Of a stretch of 64,000 nucleotides of DNA, positions 55,699 to 64,000 are shown in pieces. The stretch comes from Bartonella machadoae (GTDB lineage: Bacteria > Pseudomonadota > Alphaproteobacteria > Rhizobiales > Rhizobiaceae): assembly GCF_022559585.1 (NCBI RefSeq), contig NZ_CP087114.1, forward strand, positions 785,095 to 849,094, in the 5' to 3' direction. Both the position numbers and the translations under genes were made by a program. Numbering within the stretch: the stretch's first letter is position 1; every line of letters begins with the position of its first letter. A model generated the notes under the pieces. It was not told the DNA's origin and made no database searches. It saw nothing but the letters and a program-made list of their open reading frames with translations.

Positions 55699-58600
55699 AT
55701 GGGGATACCTTACCACACGCATGAGTATCAAATACCGGTAGCAACGAAAGAAGAGATTAGAGAGGGGAAATCTATCAACACGATTGTTGTACCGAAATTA
55801 TTAGGAACAGCGTCCCTTTATGCCTATGAAGCTTTTGCGACCGCGGAGCAGATCGTCCAAGTTCGGCAAGAATCGGAGCAAGCCACGGCGCACGCCAATG
55901 GTGCTTATCAAAAGGCGGAAGAAGCGAAGGGACTAGCGGACAGAGCGCTTACAGAGAGTACGAAAACCGGTGAAACAGTGACGACAGCACTCACAGCAGC
56001 GAATGTTGCGAAAGAAGGAGTGACGGCAGCGACAACTGCGGCAACAGAAGCGAAAGCAACGGCAGATCAAGCCTTGGTAGCAAGTCGTGATGCGAAAAGC
56101 CATTCAGAGACAGCGGTTAATAATGCACGCAGTGCGCATGAAGCGGCATCAAAAGCACAAACAGAGGCAGCAGAAGCGAAGAGTCTATCTGCAGAAGCCA
56201 AACAGTTATCAGGAGAAGCAAAGAGCCAATCGGAGAATGCACAGAACTTATCCCAACAAGCCAAGAGTGCTAGTGATGAAGCCAAGCAAGAAGTAGAAAC
56301 AGTTAAGACAGAAGTTTCAGGAGCTGTTTCTATTGCAAAAGAAGCCAAACAAGCGTCTGAAGGAGCAGAGAGAGCAGCGAATGAAGCCAAGGGCGTAGCA
56401 GATGATGCAAAGCTTTTATCGGAAAGGTCTCAGAGTAAATCAGAATTAGCAGAGAGCCTTGCGAATGAAAGCAAGCAGACGGCAACAGATGCGAAGAATG
56501 CGAGCACGACAGCAACGACTATTGCGAATGAAGCCAAGCAGATAGCAACAGATGCGAAGCGTCTTGCGGATGATGCAAAAACAACGGCAGAAGGAGCCAA
56601 GACAGTCGCCTCAGGAGCGGTTACGAATGCCGTGGAAGCCAAACAAGCAAGTGAAGGTGCCGTGAGGGTAGCGAATGAAGCGAAAGGTATAGCAGAAACA
56701 GCAGTAACAGTATCCAATGAGGCAAAAACGGTAGCCAATGAAGCAAAATCGATAGCAGATGAAGCAAAACAGTTATCAGAAGCATCTAAGAGTAAGGCAG
56801 AAACGGCAGAAACGCTTGCTCATGAGACGAAGCAGACGGTAATAGAAGTTAGAGAAGAGGTTTCTCGTGTTGTCACGACGGCTACAGATGCTAAGGCTGT
56901 TGGTACGGCAGCAACGACAGCGGCGGAAGAAGCAAAGCAGGTGGCAAATGATGCGAAGAGTCTTGCGGAAGAGGCAAAAGGGTTGGCAGACAAAGCAACG
57001 ACAGCATCTACGGAAAGTTCTCAACAGGTTACGCAAATAGCAAGGACAGTAGAGGAAGCCCTTACAGATGCAAGAGAGTGCAAAGCAACGGCTTCGACCT
57101 CGCTATCAGAATCGAGACAAGCTAAGGAGAGTGCAGAACGGGCGGAGCAATTGGCAAGAGCGGCAAAACAAGAAGTTTCTGCTGTTTCACAAGTAGCGGG
57201 ACAAGCAGCACAGACAGCGACAGCAGCTAATCAGACGGCAGAAGAGGCAAAAGGATTAGCAGAACAGGTCAAAGCAACAACAACGTCTTTTTCGGAAGCA
57301 TTAGAGCAAAAAGTTTCTTCAGTAACTTCGACGGCTATGGATGCAAGTCAAACAGCATCAACAGCTCTTAATACGGCGAATGATGCGAAGAGTGTTTCGC
57401 ATGAGGCTAGAGATTTAGCCAATGGGGCGAAGGATACAGCGACAGCATCTCTCACGACGGCACAAGGTGCCAATGAGACAGCAACAACGGCATCCAATGT
57501 TGCCGGTGAAGCACAAGAAAGTGCATTGATGGCAGTGTCTGTAGCTAATGGTCTTAAGCAATCGGTTGAACATGTGAAGGCTACAGCGGAGGCAGCAAAC
57601 AGGACAGCAGAAGGAGCACAACAGAAGGTTTTAACAGTAGAGACACTCGTTACAGAAGCAACGATGAAAGCTTTAGAAGCCAAACAATCAGTCGAAGATG
57701 TGAAGAGCACGGCGGATTTGGCAAAGAATATAGCCGATGGAGCGAGGGAAACCGCCAATCGAGCAGAGCAGACGGCAAGAGAAGCCAAGCAATCTTGTGA
57801 TACAGCGCTTAGTGCAGCGACGGATGCCAAGAATACGTCAACGGCAGCTTCAAGCTTGATTGATAATGTAAAGCAAACAGCGGATGAAGCTAAGCAAGCC
57901 GTTGAGAGTATAAAATCTGTAGCAGAAACAGCAACCTCTACCGCCAATGCAGCGAAGGGTGTAGCAGAAGAAGCTAAAAGCGCGGCAGAAACAGCAACAG
58001 TGAAAGCAGAACAGGCACAACAGGAAGCCTCAGAAGCAACGCGTTTAGCCAATGAAGCGAAAGCGGTAGCAGAGCAGGCGGCAAGCGCTGAAAGGCAAGT
58101 CGTCTCCTCCAATGAAGATGCCTTAAAGACTTTAGCGCAAGAAGCCAAGAGCACAGCCCAAGAAGCGAAGAAGGTTGCCGAAGGGGTACAGAAGAAGGCA
58201 GAATCGTTAGCAACGGTAGTGGATGAAAGCCAAAAAGCAGCGACAGAAGCGAAACAGACAGCGGGTTATGCGAAACATGACGCGGAGCAAGCGCGGAGTG
58301 ATGCGGAAAAAGCAAAAAGCACCGCTTCTGAAGCTTTGAGTAAAGTCTATGATGTGCAGCAAGTCGCCGATGGTGCCAAGGTTAAAGCAAGTTTAGCAGA
58401 AATGGCAGGTGAAGAAGCGAAGAAGATAGCGAATAAAGCCGATAACCGAGCGTATGAAGCCAAGCAAGAAGTAGAAAAAGCCAAGGAAATAGCTGGTAAT
58501 GCAAAATATATAGCAGAAGAGGCAAAGGAGGCGGCAGAAGCAGCCGGTAAAAAGGCAGCGTCTTTAGAAGAAGAAGCGGAAGAAGCTCAAAAAATAGCGA

Positions 58601-59340
58601 AAGAAGCTAAGGAGACAGCAGGTTTTGCAAGACATGATGCCGAGCAAGCTAGGAGTCAGGCGGAAAAGGCGGCAAGCAACTCTTTGGAAGCTTGGAATAA
58701 AGCGCATGATGCGCGGGAAGTCGCTGATGGCGCTAAGGTTACAGCAAGCTTGGCTAGAAGTGCCGGAGAAGAAGCCAAGAAAATAGCAGATAAAGCCGAT
58801 GACCGAGCGTATGAGGCGAAGGATGAAGCAAGTAAAGCGAAAGATATAGCCAATAGTGCAAAATATCAAGCAGAAGAGGCACAGAAGGCAGCAGAAGCAG
58901 CTGGTAAAAAGGCAGCATCTTTACAAAATGAAGCGGAGGAAGCCCAAAAGATAGCGAAGGAAGCCAAGCAGACAGCGGGTTATGCAAAACATGATGCCGA
59001 GCAAGCGCGGTCTATAGCAGAAGCAGCCAAAAATGAAGCATCTGGAGCAACGAGTAGAGTAATAGATATTAATCAAGTGGTTGATAATTTGAAAGCGTCC
59101 GTAAGTTTAGCACGGACGTATTCAGAAGAAGCCAAGAAAAAAGCCGAGGCAGCAGATTCACAAGCCTATCAAGCCAAGAGCGAAGCTGGTAAAGCCAAGG
59201 AAACAGCCGACAGAGCGAAAAGGACAGCAGAGGAAGCAAAAACTGTTGCAGAGCAAGCAAAAAAAACAGCAAATACGACGCAGCAAGAATTTGATGGTAT
59301 TAAGAATTCCCTAGCAACGGTTTCTTCTGCGTACAACGTA
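55699..59340 (+). CDS. Giant coiled-coil tail-fibre-like protein, cut by element D
   Basis: About 1214 phage-encoded residues, followed by 13 residues read from element D before a stop. N-terminal anchor-like segment (IPYHTHEYQIPVATKEEIREG, about 3-22), then more than 1100 residues of Ala/Lys/Glu/Thr-rich helical repeats (EAKxxAExA type), which should form a long rod. Three tandem 357-bp (119-residue) units lie near the end, with the motif TAG(Y/F)A(K/R)HDAEQARS starting near 58258, 58615 and 58972. The distal tip, normally the receptor-binding end, is missing and should lie beyond element D. Confidence 0.75.
58258..59330 (+). repeat. Three tandem 357-bp repeats in the coiled-coil gene
   Basis: The GGT codon of the TAG(Y/F)A motif recurs at 58264, 58621 and 58978, exactly 357 bp apart. 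Units 1 and 2 also share GAKV-AS-A, EEAKKIA-KAD-RAYEAK and AAEAAGKKAASL; unit 3 diverges toward its end. Such units allow rod length to change by recombination. Confidence 0.8.
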
Positions 59341-59507
59341 TTGATTTATAATGATAATTTACTGTTTTGCATATTGAATTAGACTCCCGAATATTGTAAG
59401 ATTCTCCCAATTCAAATCATCTTATGTTCAATCAATTAAAGTCACTTATTTGCACGTCATAAGTGGGGTTGGTGTGTGGGTAAAAAACAGTTTAGAAAGG
59501 AGCAAAA

Positions 59508-60674
59508 ATGCCTTTAATGAATCGTCTTAATGCAAGGGCTGTCGCAACATTGGGGGCTGGCAAATATAATGATGGTGCCGGCTTGCTACTTCATAAGCGT
59601 AAAGATGGGGGTGCTCAATGGCTTTTACGCTATACCATTCACGGGCGGCGTCGTGAAATGGGATTGGGTGCCTTAAGAGATGTTTCTTTAAAACAAGCTC
59701 GTGAATTGGCAACCCAATGGCGTTTTGTTCTTCGTGATGGTCGTGACCCCATTAAAGAACGTGACAAACAAAAGCGTGAGGCAATGCGTAATCTGCATTA
59801 TCTAAAAGATATCGCTTTAGATACTTTTGAAACTCGTAAAGCAGAATTAAAAAATGATGCTAAAGATGGGCGTTGGTTTTCACCTTTACAACTTCATATT
59901 CTCCCTAAGTTAGGTTGTATGCCGGTTTCAGAAATTACTCAAACCGATATACGCAATGTCCTCGCTCCCATCTGGCATACAAAAGCTGGAACAGCAGAGA
60001 AAGCTCTCATTCGTCTTAATATTTGTCTCAAACATGCTGCTGCAATGGGATTGGATGTTGATTTACAGGCTACAGAAAAAGCAAAGGCTCTTTTAGGCAA
60101 ACAACGTCATAAAATCAAAAATAGACCAGCAATGGATTGGAAAGAGATACCGGATTTTTATAAAACACTTTGTCAAAAAACAACCATGACACAATTGGCT
60201 TTGCGTTTGCTTATTCTGACAGGCGTTCGTACATATCCTTTGCGTCATATCCATAAAGATCAAGTTGAAGATGATATATGGACCATCCCTGCTGAAAATA
60301 TGAAAGGAAGGCTTGATACTACAACAGAGTTTCGCGTGCCTCTCCCAACAGAAGCATTGGAAATTTTGAAACAAGCACGTCCTCTCTCTCGCAATGATTT
60401 CTTTTTCTCTGCAACCGGTCGTGGTCCTCTTGCTGATAAGTGCATGTCACTCTACATGCAAAAAACTGGACTTGATGCCTGCCCGCATGGTTTTCGGTCT
60501 AGTTTACGAGATTGGCTCGCAGAAACAACCGATGCCCCTTTTGAAGTCGCTGAAACCATTCTAGGTCATACGGTCGGAGGTAAAGTAGAGCGTGCTTACC
60601 GTCGTACTGATTATTTAGAACAGCGCCGTGTTTATATGGATAAATGGGCGGCTTATGTCACGGGGCAATCTTAA
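59508..60674 (+). CDS. P4-type tyrosine integrase (element D)
   Basis: A 388-aa enzyme, complete. The first ~230 residues equal the B copy; from about 230 on it has its own changes (CQKTTMTQLALR, KGRLDTTTEFRVPLPTEALE). Catalytic Arg, HGFR, LGH and RAYRR are present. Start preceded by AGAAAGGA. Confidence 0.93.
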   Translation: MPLMNRLNARAVATLGAGKYNDGAGLLLHKRKDGGAQWLLRYTIHGRRREMGLGALRDVSLKQARELATQWRFVLRDGRDPIKERDKQKREAMRNLHYLKDIALDTFETRKAELKNDAKDGRWFSPLQLHILPKLGCMPVSEITQTDIRNVLAPIWHTKAGTAEKALIRLNICLKHAAAMGLDVDLQATEKAKALLGKQRHKIKNRPAMDWKEIPDFYKTLCQKTTMTQLALRLLILTGVRTYPLRHIHKDQVEDDIWTIPAENMKGRLDTTTEFRVPLPTEALEILKQARPLSRNDFFFSATGRGPLADKCMSLYMQKTGLDACPHGFRSSLRDWLAETTDAPFEVAETILGHTVGGKVERAYRRTDYLEQRRVYMDKWAAYVTGQS

Positions 60675-60676
60675 AA

Positions 60677-60702
60677 GATGGGGGCTCGTACCCCATTTTT
60701 AT
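60677..60702 (+). terminator. Integrase terminator (element D)
   Basis: ATGGGGGC and GTACCCCAT stem followed by a T-rich tract; the loop side differs by two bases from the other copies. Confidence 0.75.
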
Positions 60703-60707
60703 TCCAT

Positions 60708-60893
60708 TATCTGTGGATAACTTTCTCTCTTCGTTCTCTCATTTCGTTTCAATAAGACTCATAAATTATCAAATGAGAAAATACATCATAAAGTACTGTT
60801 TTTTATGATTAAACTTACTTTTCAATTTCAATAAAATATGGTTAATAAATACTTATGATTTGTTACTATTTTTTAGATTGAAAGGATTGAGTT
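60708..60893. other. DnaA box and AT-rich control region (element D)
   Basis: TGTGGATAA at 60712-60720; then TCATAAA repeats and the inverted TTTATGA as in B. Confidence 0.45.
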
Positions 60894-61100
60894 ATGACTG
60901 AACATGATGTTCTTCTTACAGACCGTGAAAGTGCAAAATTATTGCATATAAGCGTTTCAACATTCCGTCGCCATGTCACCAATGGATCTTTACCAAAGCC
61001 CTTAAAGTTTGGTTCTTTATCGCGTTGGTTAAAATCGGATCTGTTGAATGTGATTGAAAAAGCCAAAACGCAACGTCAACATCTCAGTGATGTGGCATAA
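60894..61100 (+). CDS. AlpA/excisionase-like HTH regulator (element D)
   Basis: A 68-aa protein; begins MTEHDV instead of MTENDV and has GSLPKP like A. HTH region unchanged. GAAAGGA precedes the start. The reverse-facing hairpin follows at 61106-61130. Confidence 0.8.
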   Translation: MTEHDVLLTDRESAKLLHISVSTFRRHVTNGSLPKPLKFGSLSRWLKSDLLNVIEKAKTQRQHLSDVA

Positions 61101-61105
61101 AAAAA

Positions 61106-61130
61106 CCTTGTCACGTAAGGACGGACAAGG
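61106..61130 (-). terminator. Reverse-facing hairpin between regulator and primase (element D)
   Basis: CCTTGTC/GACAAGG stem; T-tract on the minus strand only. Confidence 0.5.
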
Positions 61131-61200
61131 CTTTCTCAAATTATCGCAAATTGAAAATAGCAAAATCCGTCCTGTGACGCAATATCATAGGATGAGAAAA

Positions 61201-62128
61201 ATGTATCATTTTATAAATGCTCGGGGCATTACAAATGCCTTGCGGGGTGTCTGGTATGGTGCTTATGGACTAGCCCGTTGCCCTGCCCATGATGATCAAG
61301 TGCCTAGTTTATCTCTTGCCAATGGAAATGATGGGCGTCTCTTGCTTTATTGTTATGCCGGCTGCTCTTTTAAAGAGATCTTACAAGCTCTTAAGAGCAT
61401 TGGTCTTATCAATACACAAATATGTTTTGATAAAACTTATGATTATAGGTTGTCTCTCTCAAAACAGTTTTGTTGTGAAGATAACAAGGCAAAACAGAAA
61501 GCAGAGAGAGCTCAAAAGATTTGGAAGCAAAGTCAACCAATTAAAGAGACCATAGCAGAGCTTTATTTACGCAAGCGTGGTATCACTTGTAACTTACCTC
61601 CCTAGTTTACGCTTTCATAGTAAATGCCCCCATCCCTCTGGCAAAACCATCCCCGCGTTGGTTGCCCTCGTTGAGGGGGGTGGCTCCTTTGCAATCCATA
61701 GAACCTTTTTACAAGACAATGGATGCAAAACAGAACAATTACCAAAAAAAGCGATGCTGGGCTCTGTTAAGGGCGGTGCCGTGCATTTATGCCAAGCCAA
61801 TCACCAACATCTGGTCATTTGTGAGGGAATTGAAACAGGTCTTTCTCTGCTGTCTGGTCTGTTATCGGAGCCTGTGACTTTATGGGCATCCCTCTCAACC
61901 AGTGGCATGGTGCATGTGCGCTTACCTCATATCAAATCAAAAACCCATCTCACCATAGCTATGGATGGCGATGATGCGGGTCGTAAAGCAGGTTTTGCCC
62001 TTGCTACCCGTGCGCATAGCCAAGGCTTTGAAGTCTTGATGATGCAAGCTCCCGAAGGAGCGGATTTTAATGATTTTTTACCCTTTGAAAGGAATATCTT
62101 ATGGACCACAAAAATAAAACTGATTTAA
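61201..62128 (+). CDS. Zinc-finger/Toprim primase read through a +1 frame change (element D)
   Basis: First frame from ATG 61201 (the homologous MYHFINARG start; an in-frame extension upstream reads through the hairpin and is unlikely) to CCC-TAG at 61600-61605. Second from 61604 to 62128 with CEGIETGLS and MDGDDAG. About 308 aa joined. The end differs from B and C (APEGADFNDFLPFERN), the form that goes with allele I of the next gene, and overlaps its start by 28 bp. Confidence 0.8.
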
Positions 62129-63729
62129 CCAATAACAATGGCAATACTTCTGTAAAGAATACTGATAACGATAACCATCCTGTCTCTTTAAAGGAGCATC
62201 CCTGTTTACAAGCCATCCCTTATGAACAGGCTTTGCAACAAATGGGTTGGGGCGAATTAAAACCGATAAACAACGCGCTTTTACCGGTTGAACCTTTTCA
62301 CCCCGAACAAATGCCTTCAACTTTACGAGACTATATTTATGACGTGGCTGAATGCCAACAATCTTCTCTCGATTTTATTGCTGTCTCGGCTCTGTGTGGG
62401 TTAGCTGCCCTGATTGGTAATGGAATTCGCATTGCTCCAAAACAAAATACGCACAATTGGAAAATTGTCCCTAATCTATGGGGCGCCATTATCGGGCGAT
62501 CTGCAACTCTCAAAACACCTGATATGCAAGCCGCTCTCGCTCCTCTTTATTCCTTTCAAAATGAATGGCATCAAGAATGGCGTAAACAGAAAAAACAGAA
62601 AGAGACAAAAAATCTTCTCATTGAATTAGAGAGACAAGAAAAGAAAAAACAAGCCCGAAAAGCTTTTAAAAATAAAAACAAGCAACAAGCTATCGCTCTT
62701 CTTAATGAATCTCTTGAAGATCAAGAAAGTGAGGATGAAACTCTTGTTAAACGACGTCTTCTGGTCAATGATGCAACGGTTGAAAAGCTTGGAGAATTAC
62801 TGAGAGAAAACCCGCGCGGGTTATTAATGGTTCGTGATGAACTTTCTGGTTTTTTAGCTAATATGGAAAGAAAGGAATATCAGACAGACCGTTCTTTTTA
62901 TCTGACGGCTTTTAATGGAAATTCTCCTTACACCTATGACCGTATAGAACGTGGAACAATTTATATTCCCAATGCAACACTTTCCATTATAGGAGGCATT
63001 CAACCTTCTCGGATTATTCCCATTGTACAAGCGATAAACCGTGGAATAAACGATGATGGTTTATTGCAACGGTTTCAACTGATGGTATGGCCCGATAACA
63101 ATAAAGAGAGAGAATGGAGGGATGAATATCCCAATCAAAAGGCATGGGAAGCTTATGAAAAAGTGTTTCGTTCTCTTTATGATAAACCGGTAGGCTCTTT
63201 TCAACATCCAACGACCATGCGTTTTTCTGCTGAAGCACAAGAGATGTTTAGTGAGTGGTGGGAAAATCATCAGAAAGCGATCAGAAGGGATGATCTCTCT
63301 GAAGCTTTGCAATCCCATTGTGCAAAAATGGACAAAACCATAGTAAGTCTTGCTTTGATTTTTGAACTTGTCGAAGGTGGTCGTTTGGAAATCAATAAAG
63401 AAGCCCTTCAAACAGCCTTGCGTTGGGAAACCTATTTGTTAAGTCATGCAAAACGTCTTTATGCGATGGATGATAACTTAACAACAGAGCGTGCAAATTT
63501 GCTTATAGAGCGCTGTAATGGCTTACCTGAGGTTTTTACTGCTCGTGATATCTACAGGCGCTGCTGGATGCATTTAAAAGACAAAGAAGCCGTTAAAACA
63601 GCTTTAGATGTTTTATGCCGTTGCAACTATCTTCGTGAAATCTGTGATGATAAGGAGCAAAAAGGCGGTCGTTCTACCATACGCTATGAATGGCATCCTT
63701 TGGTGAAAAATCAGAGTATAAAGCAATGA
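62101..63729 (+). CDS. DUF3987 P-loop NTPase, probable replication helicase (element D, allele I)
   Basis: A 542-aa protein close to the element A copy: FHPEQMPST, GRSATLKTP and LLMVRDELSGF all shared, with a different first 20 residues (MDHKNKTDLTNNNG). Good AAAGGA site before the ATG. The allele I sequence in D, alongside a B-type integrase, shows that modules are exchanged between elements. Confidence 0.8.
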   Translation: MDHKNKTDLTNNNGNTSVKNTDNDNHPVSLKEHPCLQAIPYEQALQQMGWGELKPINNALLPVEPFHPEQMPSTLRDYIYDVAECQQSSLDFIAVSALCGLAALIGNGIRIAPKQNTHNWKIVPNLWGAIIGRSATLKTPDMQAALAPLYSFQNEWHQEWRKQKKQKETKNLLIELERQEKKKQARKAFKNKNKQQAIALLNESLEDQESEDETLVKRRLLVNDATVEKLGELLRENPRGLLMVRDELSGFLANMERKEYQTDRSFYLTAFNGNSPYTYDRIERGTIYIPNATLSIIGGIQPSRIIPIVQAINRGINDDGLLQRFQLMVWPDNNKEREWRDEYPNQKAWEAYEKVFRSLYDKPVGSFQHPTTMRFSAEAQEMFSEWWENHQKAIRRDDLSEALQSHCAKMDKTIVSLALIFELVEGGRLEINKEALQTALRWETYLLSHAKRLYAMDDNLTTERANLLIERCNGLPEVFTARDIYRRCWMHLKDKEAVKTALDVLCRCNYLREICDDKEQKGGRSTIRYEWHPLVKNQSIKQ

Positions 63730-63869
63730 AGAAAGCTCTTTTTAAAGCTTCTCAAAACAATTTTGCAAAACTCTTTTCAATGGCATTCTGTTAGGTAACC
63801 TTCTGCAAAGGGAAAGATCAGAATTCTTTTGTAAAAAGAGTTTTGTCTCTTTTGACAGTTTTGTCTGTT

Positions 63870-64000
63870 GATTTACCCCCCTCCCATTTAAAAAAATTGA
63901 AAGAAAAAATAAAAGCATTCTATTTCAATAGGTTAGCATTATACAATTTTTTGCAATCCAATGTATAAAAGCCATGTGAGTAAGAGAGACAATCAGTGAC
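63870..64000. repeat. Start of the proximal inverted repeat of element D
   Basis: GATTTACCCCC edge and AT-rich centre, closely matching 5885-6078 read in reverse (element A) rather than B or C. Cut by the window end. Confidence 0.65.

Larger units (their letters stand above)
59341..64000 (+). mobile_element. Element D: left 4.7 kb of a fourth satellite-like element
   Basis: Starts in the coiled-coil gene with the same edge as element B (CGTACAACGTATTGATTT) and continues with integrase, DnaA-box region, regulator, primase and DUF3987 gene. The window ends in the inverted repeat that precedes the RM gene in other copies, so an RM gene probably follows. Same orientation as the phage genes. Confidence 0.8.

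Noticed and set aside
56067-59272. Several long minus-strand frames opposite the coiled-coil gene
   Set aside because: They are shadows of the repetitive Ala/Lys/Glu codons on the plus strand, giving Ala/Ser/Leu-rich nonsense.
58258-59330. Possible CRISPR array because of tandem repeats
   Set aside because: Repeat units are 357 bp, coding and in frame, without short repeats and unique spacers. No CRISPR-like array was seen anywhere in the window.
1-64000. tRNA or rRNA genes and insertion sequences
   Set aside because: None was recognised by eye; the attachment sites lie in phage genes, not in tRNA genes, and no transposase frame was found.

Overview
The window is AT-rich alphaproteobacterial DNA. 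The protein families and codon style resemble Bartonella, but this is recognised from memory and nothing here proves the species. No rRNA, tRNA or housekeeping gene was seen. Everything looks like mobile DNA: one podovirus-like (P22-type layout) prophage whose late genes are interrupted by four related satellite-like integrative elements, called A to D here.

Layout. Element A (minus strand, cut by the left edge) ends at about 10105 inside the 3' end of a phage gene, probably portal. Phage block 1 (10106-13984) holds scaffold, major capsid, two small paralogs, a reverse-strand HigB/HigA-type toxin-antitoxin pair and the 5' part of a head-tail adaptor gene. Element B (about 13985-29158) splits that adaptor gene. 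Phage block 2 (29159-39931) holds the rest of the adaptor, a gp10-like nozzle protein, a GNAT-like protein, three probable ejection or internal virion proteins, a lytic transglycosylase, three tandem tail-collar fibre genes and the first codons of a small gene. Element C (about 39932-55485) splits that small gene. Phage block 3 (55486-59340) holds its remainder and a giant coiled-coil fibre, which is cut by element D (59341 to the right edge).

Each element has the same plan: attachment end, P4-type tyrosine integrase, terminator, AT-rich region with a perfect DnaA box, AlpA-like HTH regulator, zinc-finger/Toprim primase split by a +1 frame change at CCC-TAG, and a DUF3987 NTPase. In A, B and C this is followed by a ~1660-residue single-chain Type ISP-like restriction-modification enzyme bounded by ~190 bp inverted repeats. 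B and C then carry a 46-residue basic peptide gene and a four-gene cassette of YdcK-like hexapeptide-repeat proteins behind a strong promoter and a structured leader RNA.

How it may work together (inference): the elements look like phage satellites with their own integration and replication genes and a restriction-modification defence. They sit in late genes of a prophage. In the two cases where both ends are visible (B and C), joining the short imperfect direct repeats at the ends restores the interrupted phage gene in frame, so excision could switch late genes back on. The two most novel signals are this nested arrangement and the leader RNA, where covarying segments can pair either upstream or over the ribosome-binding site.
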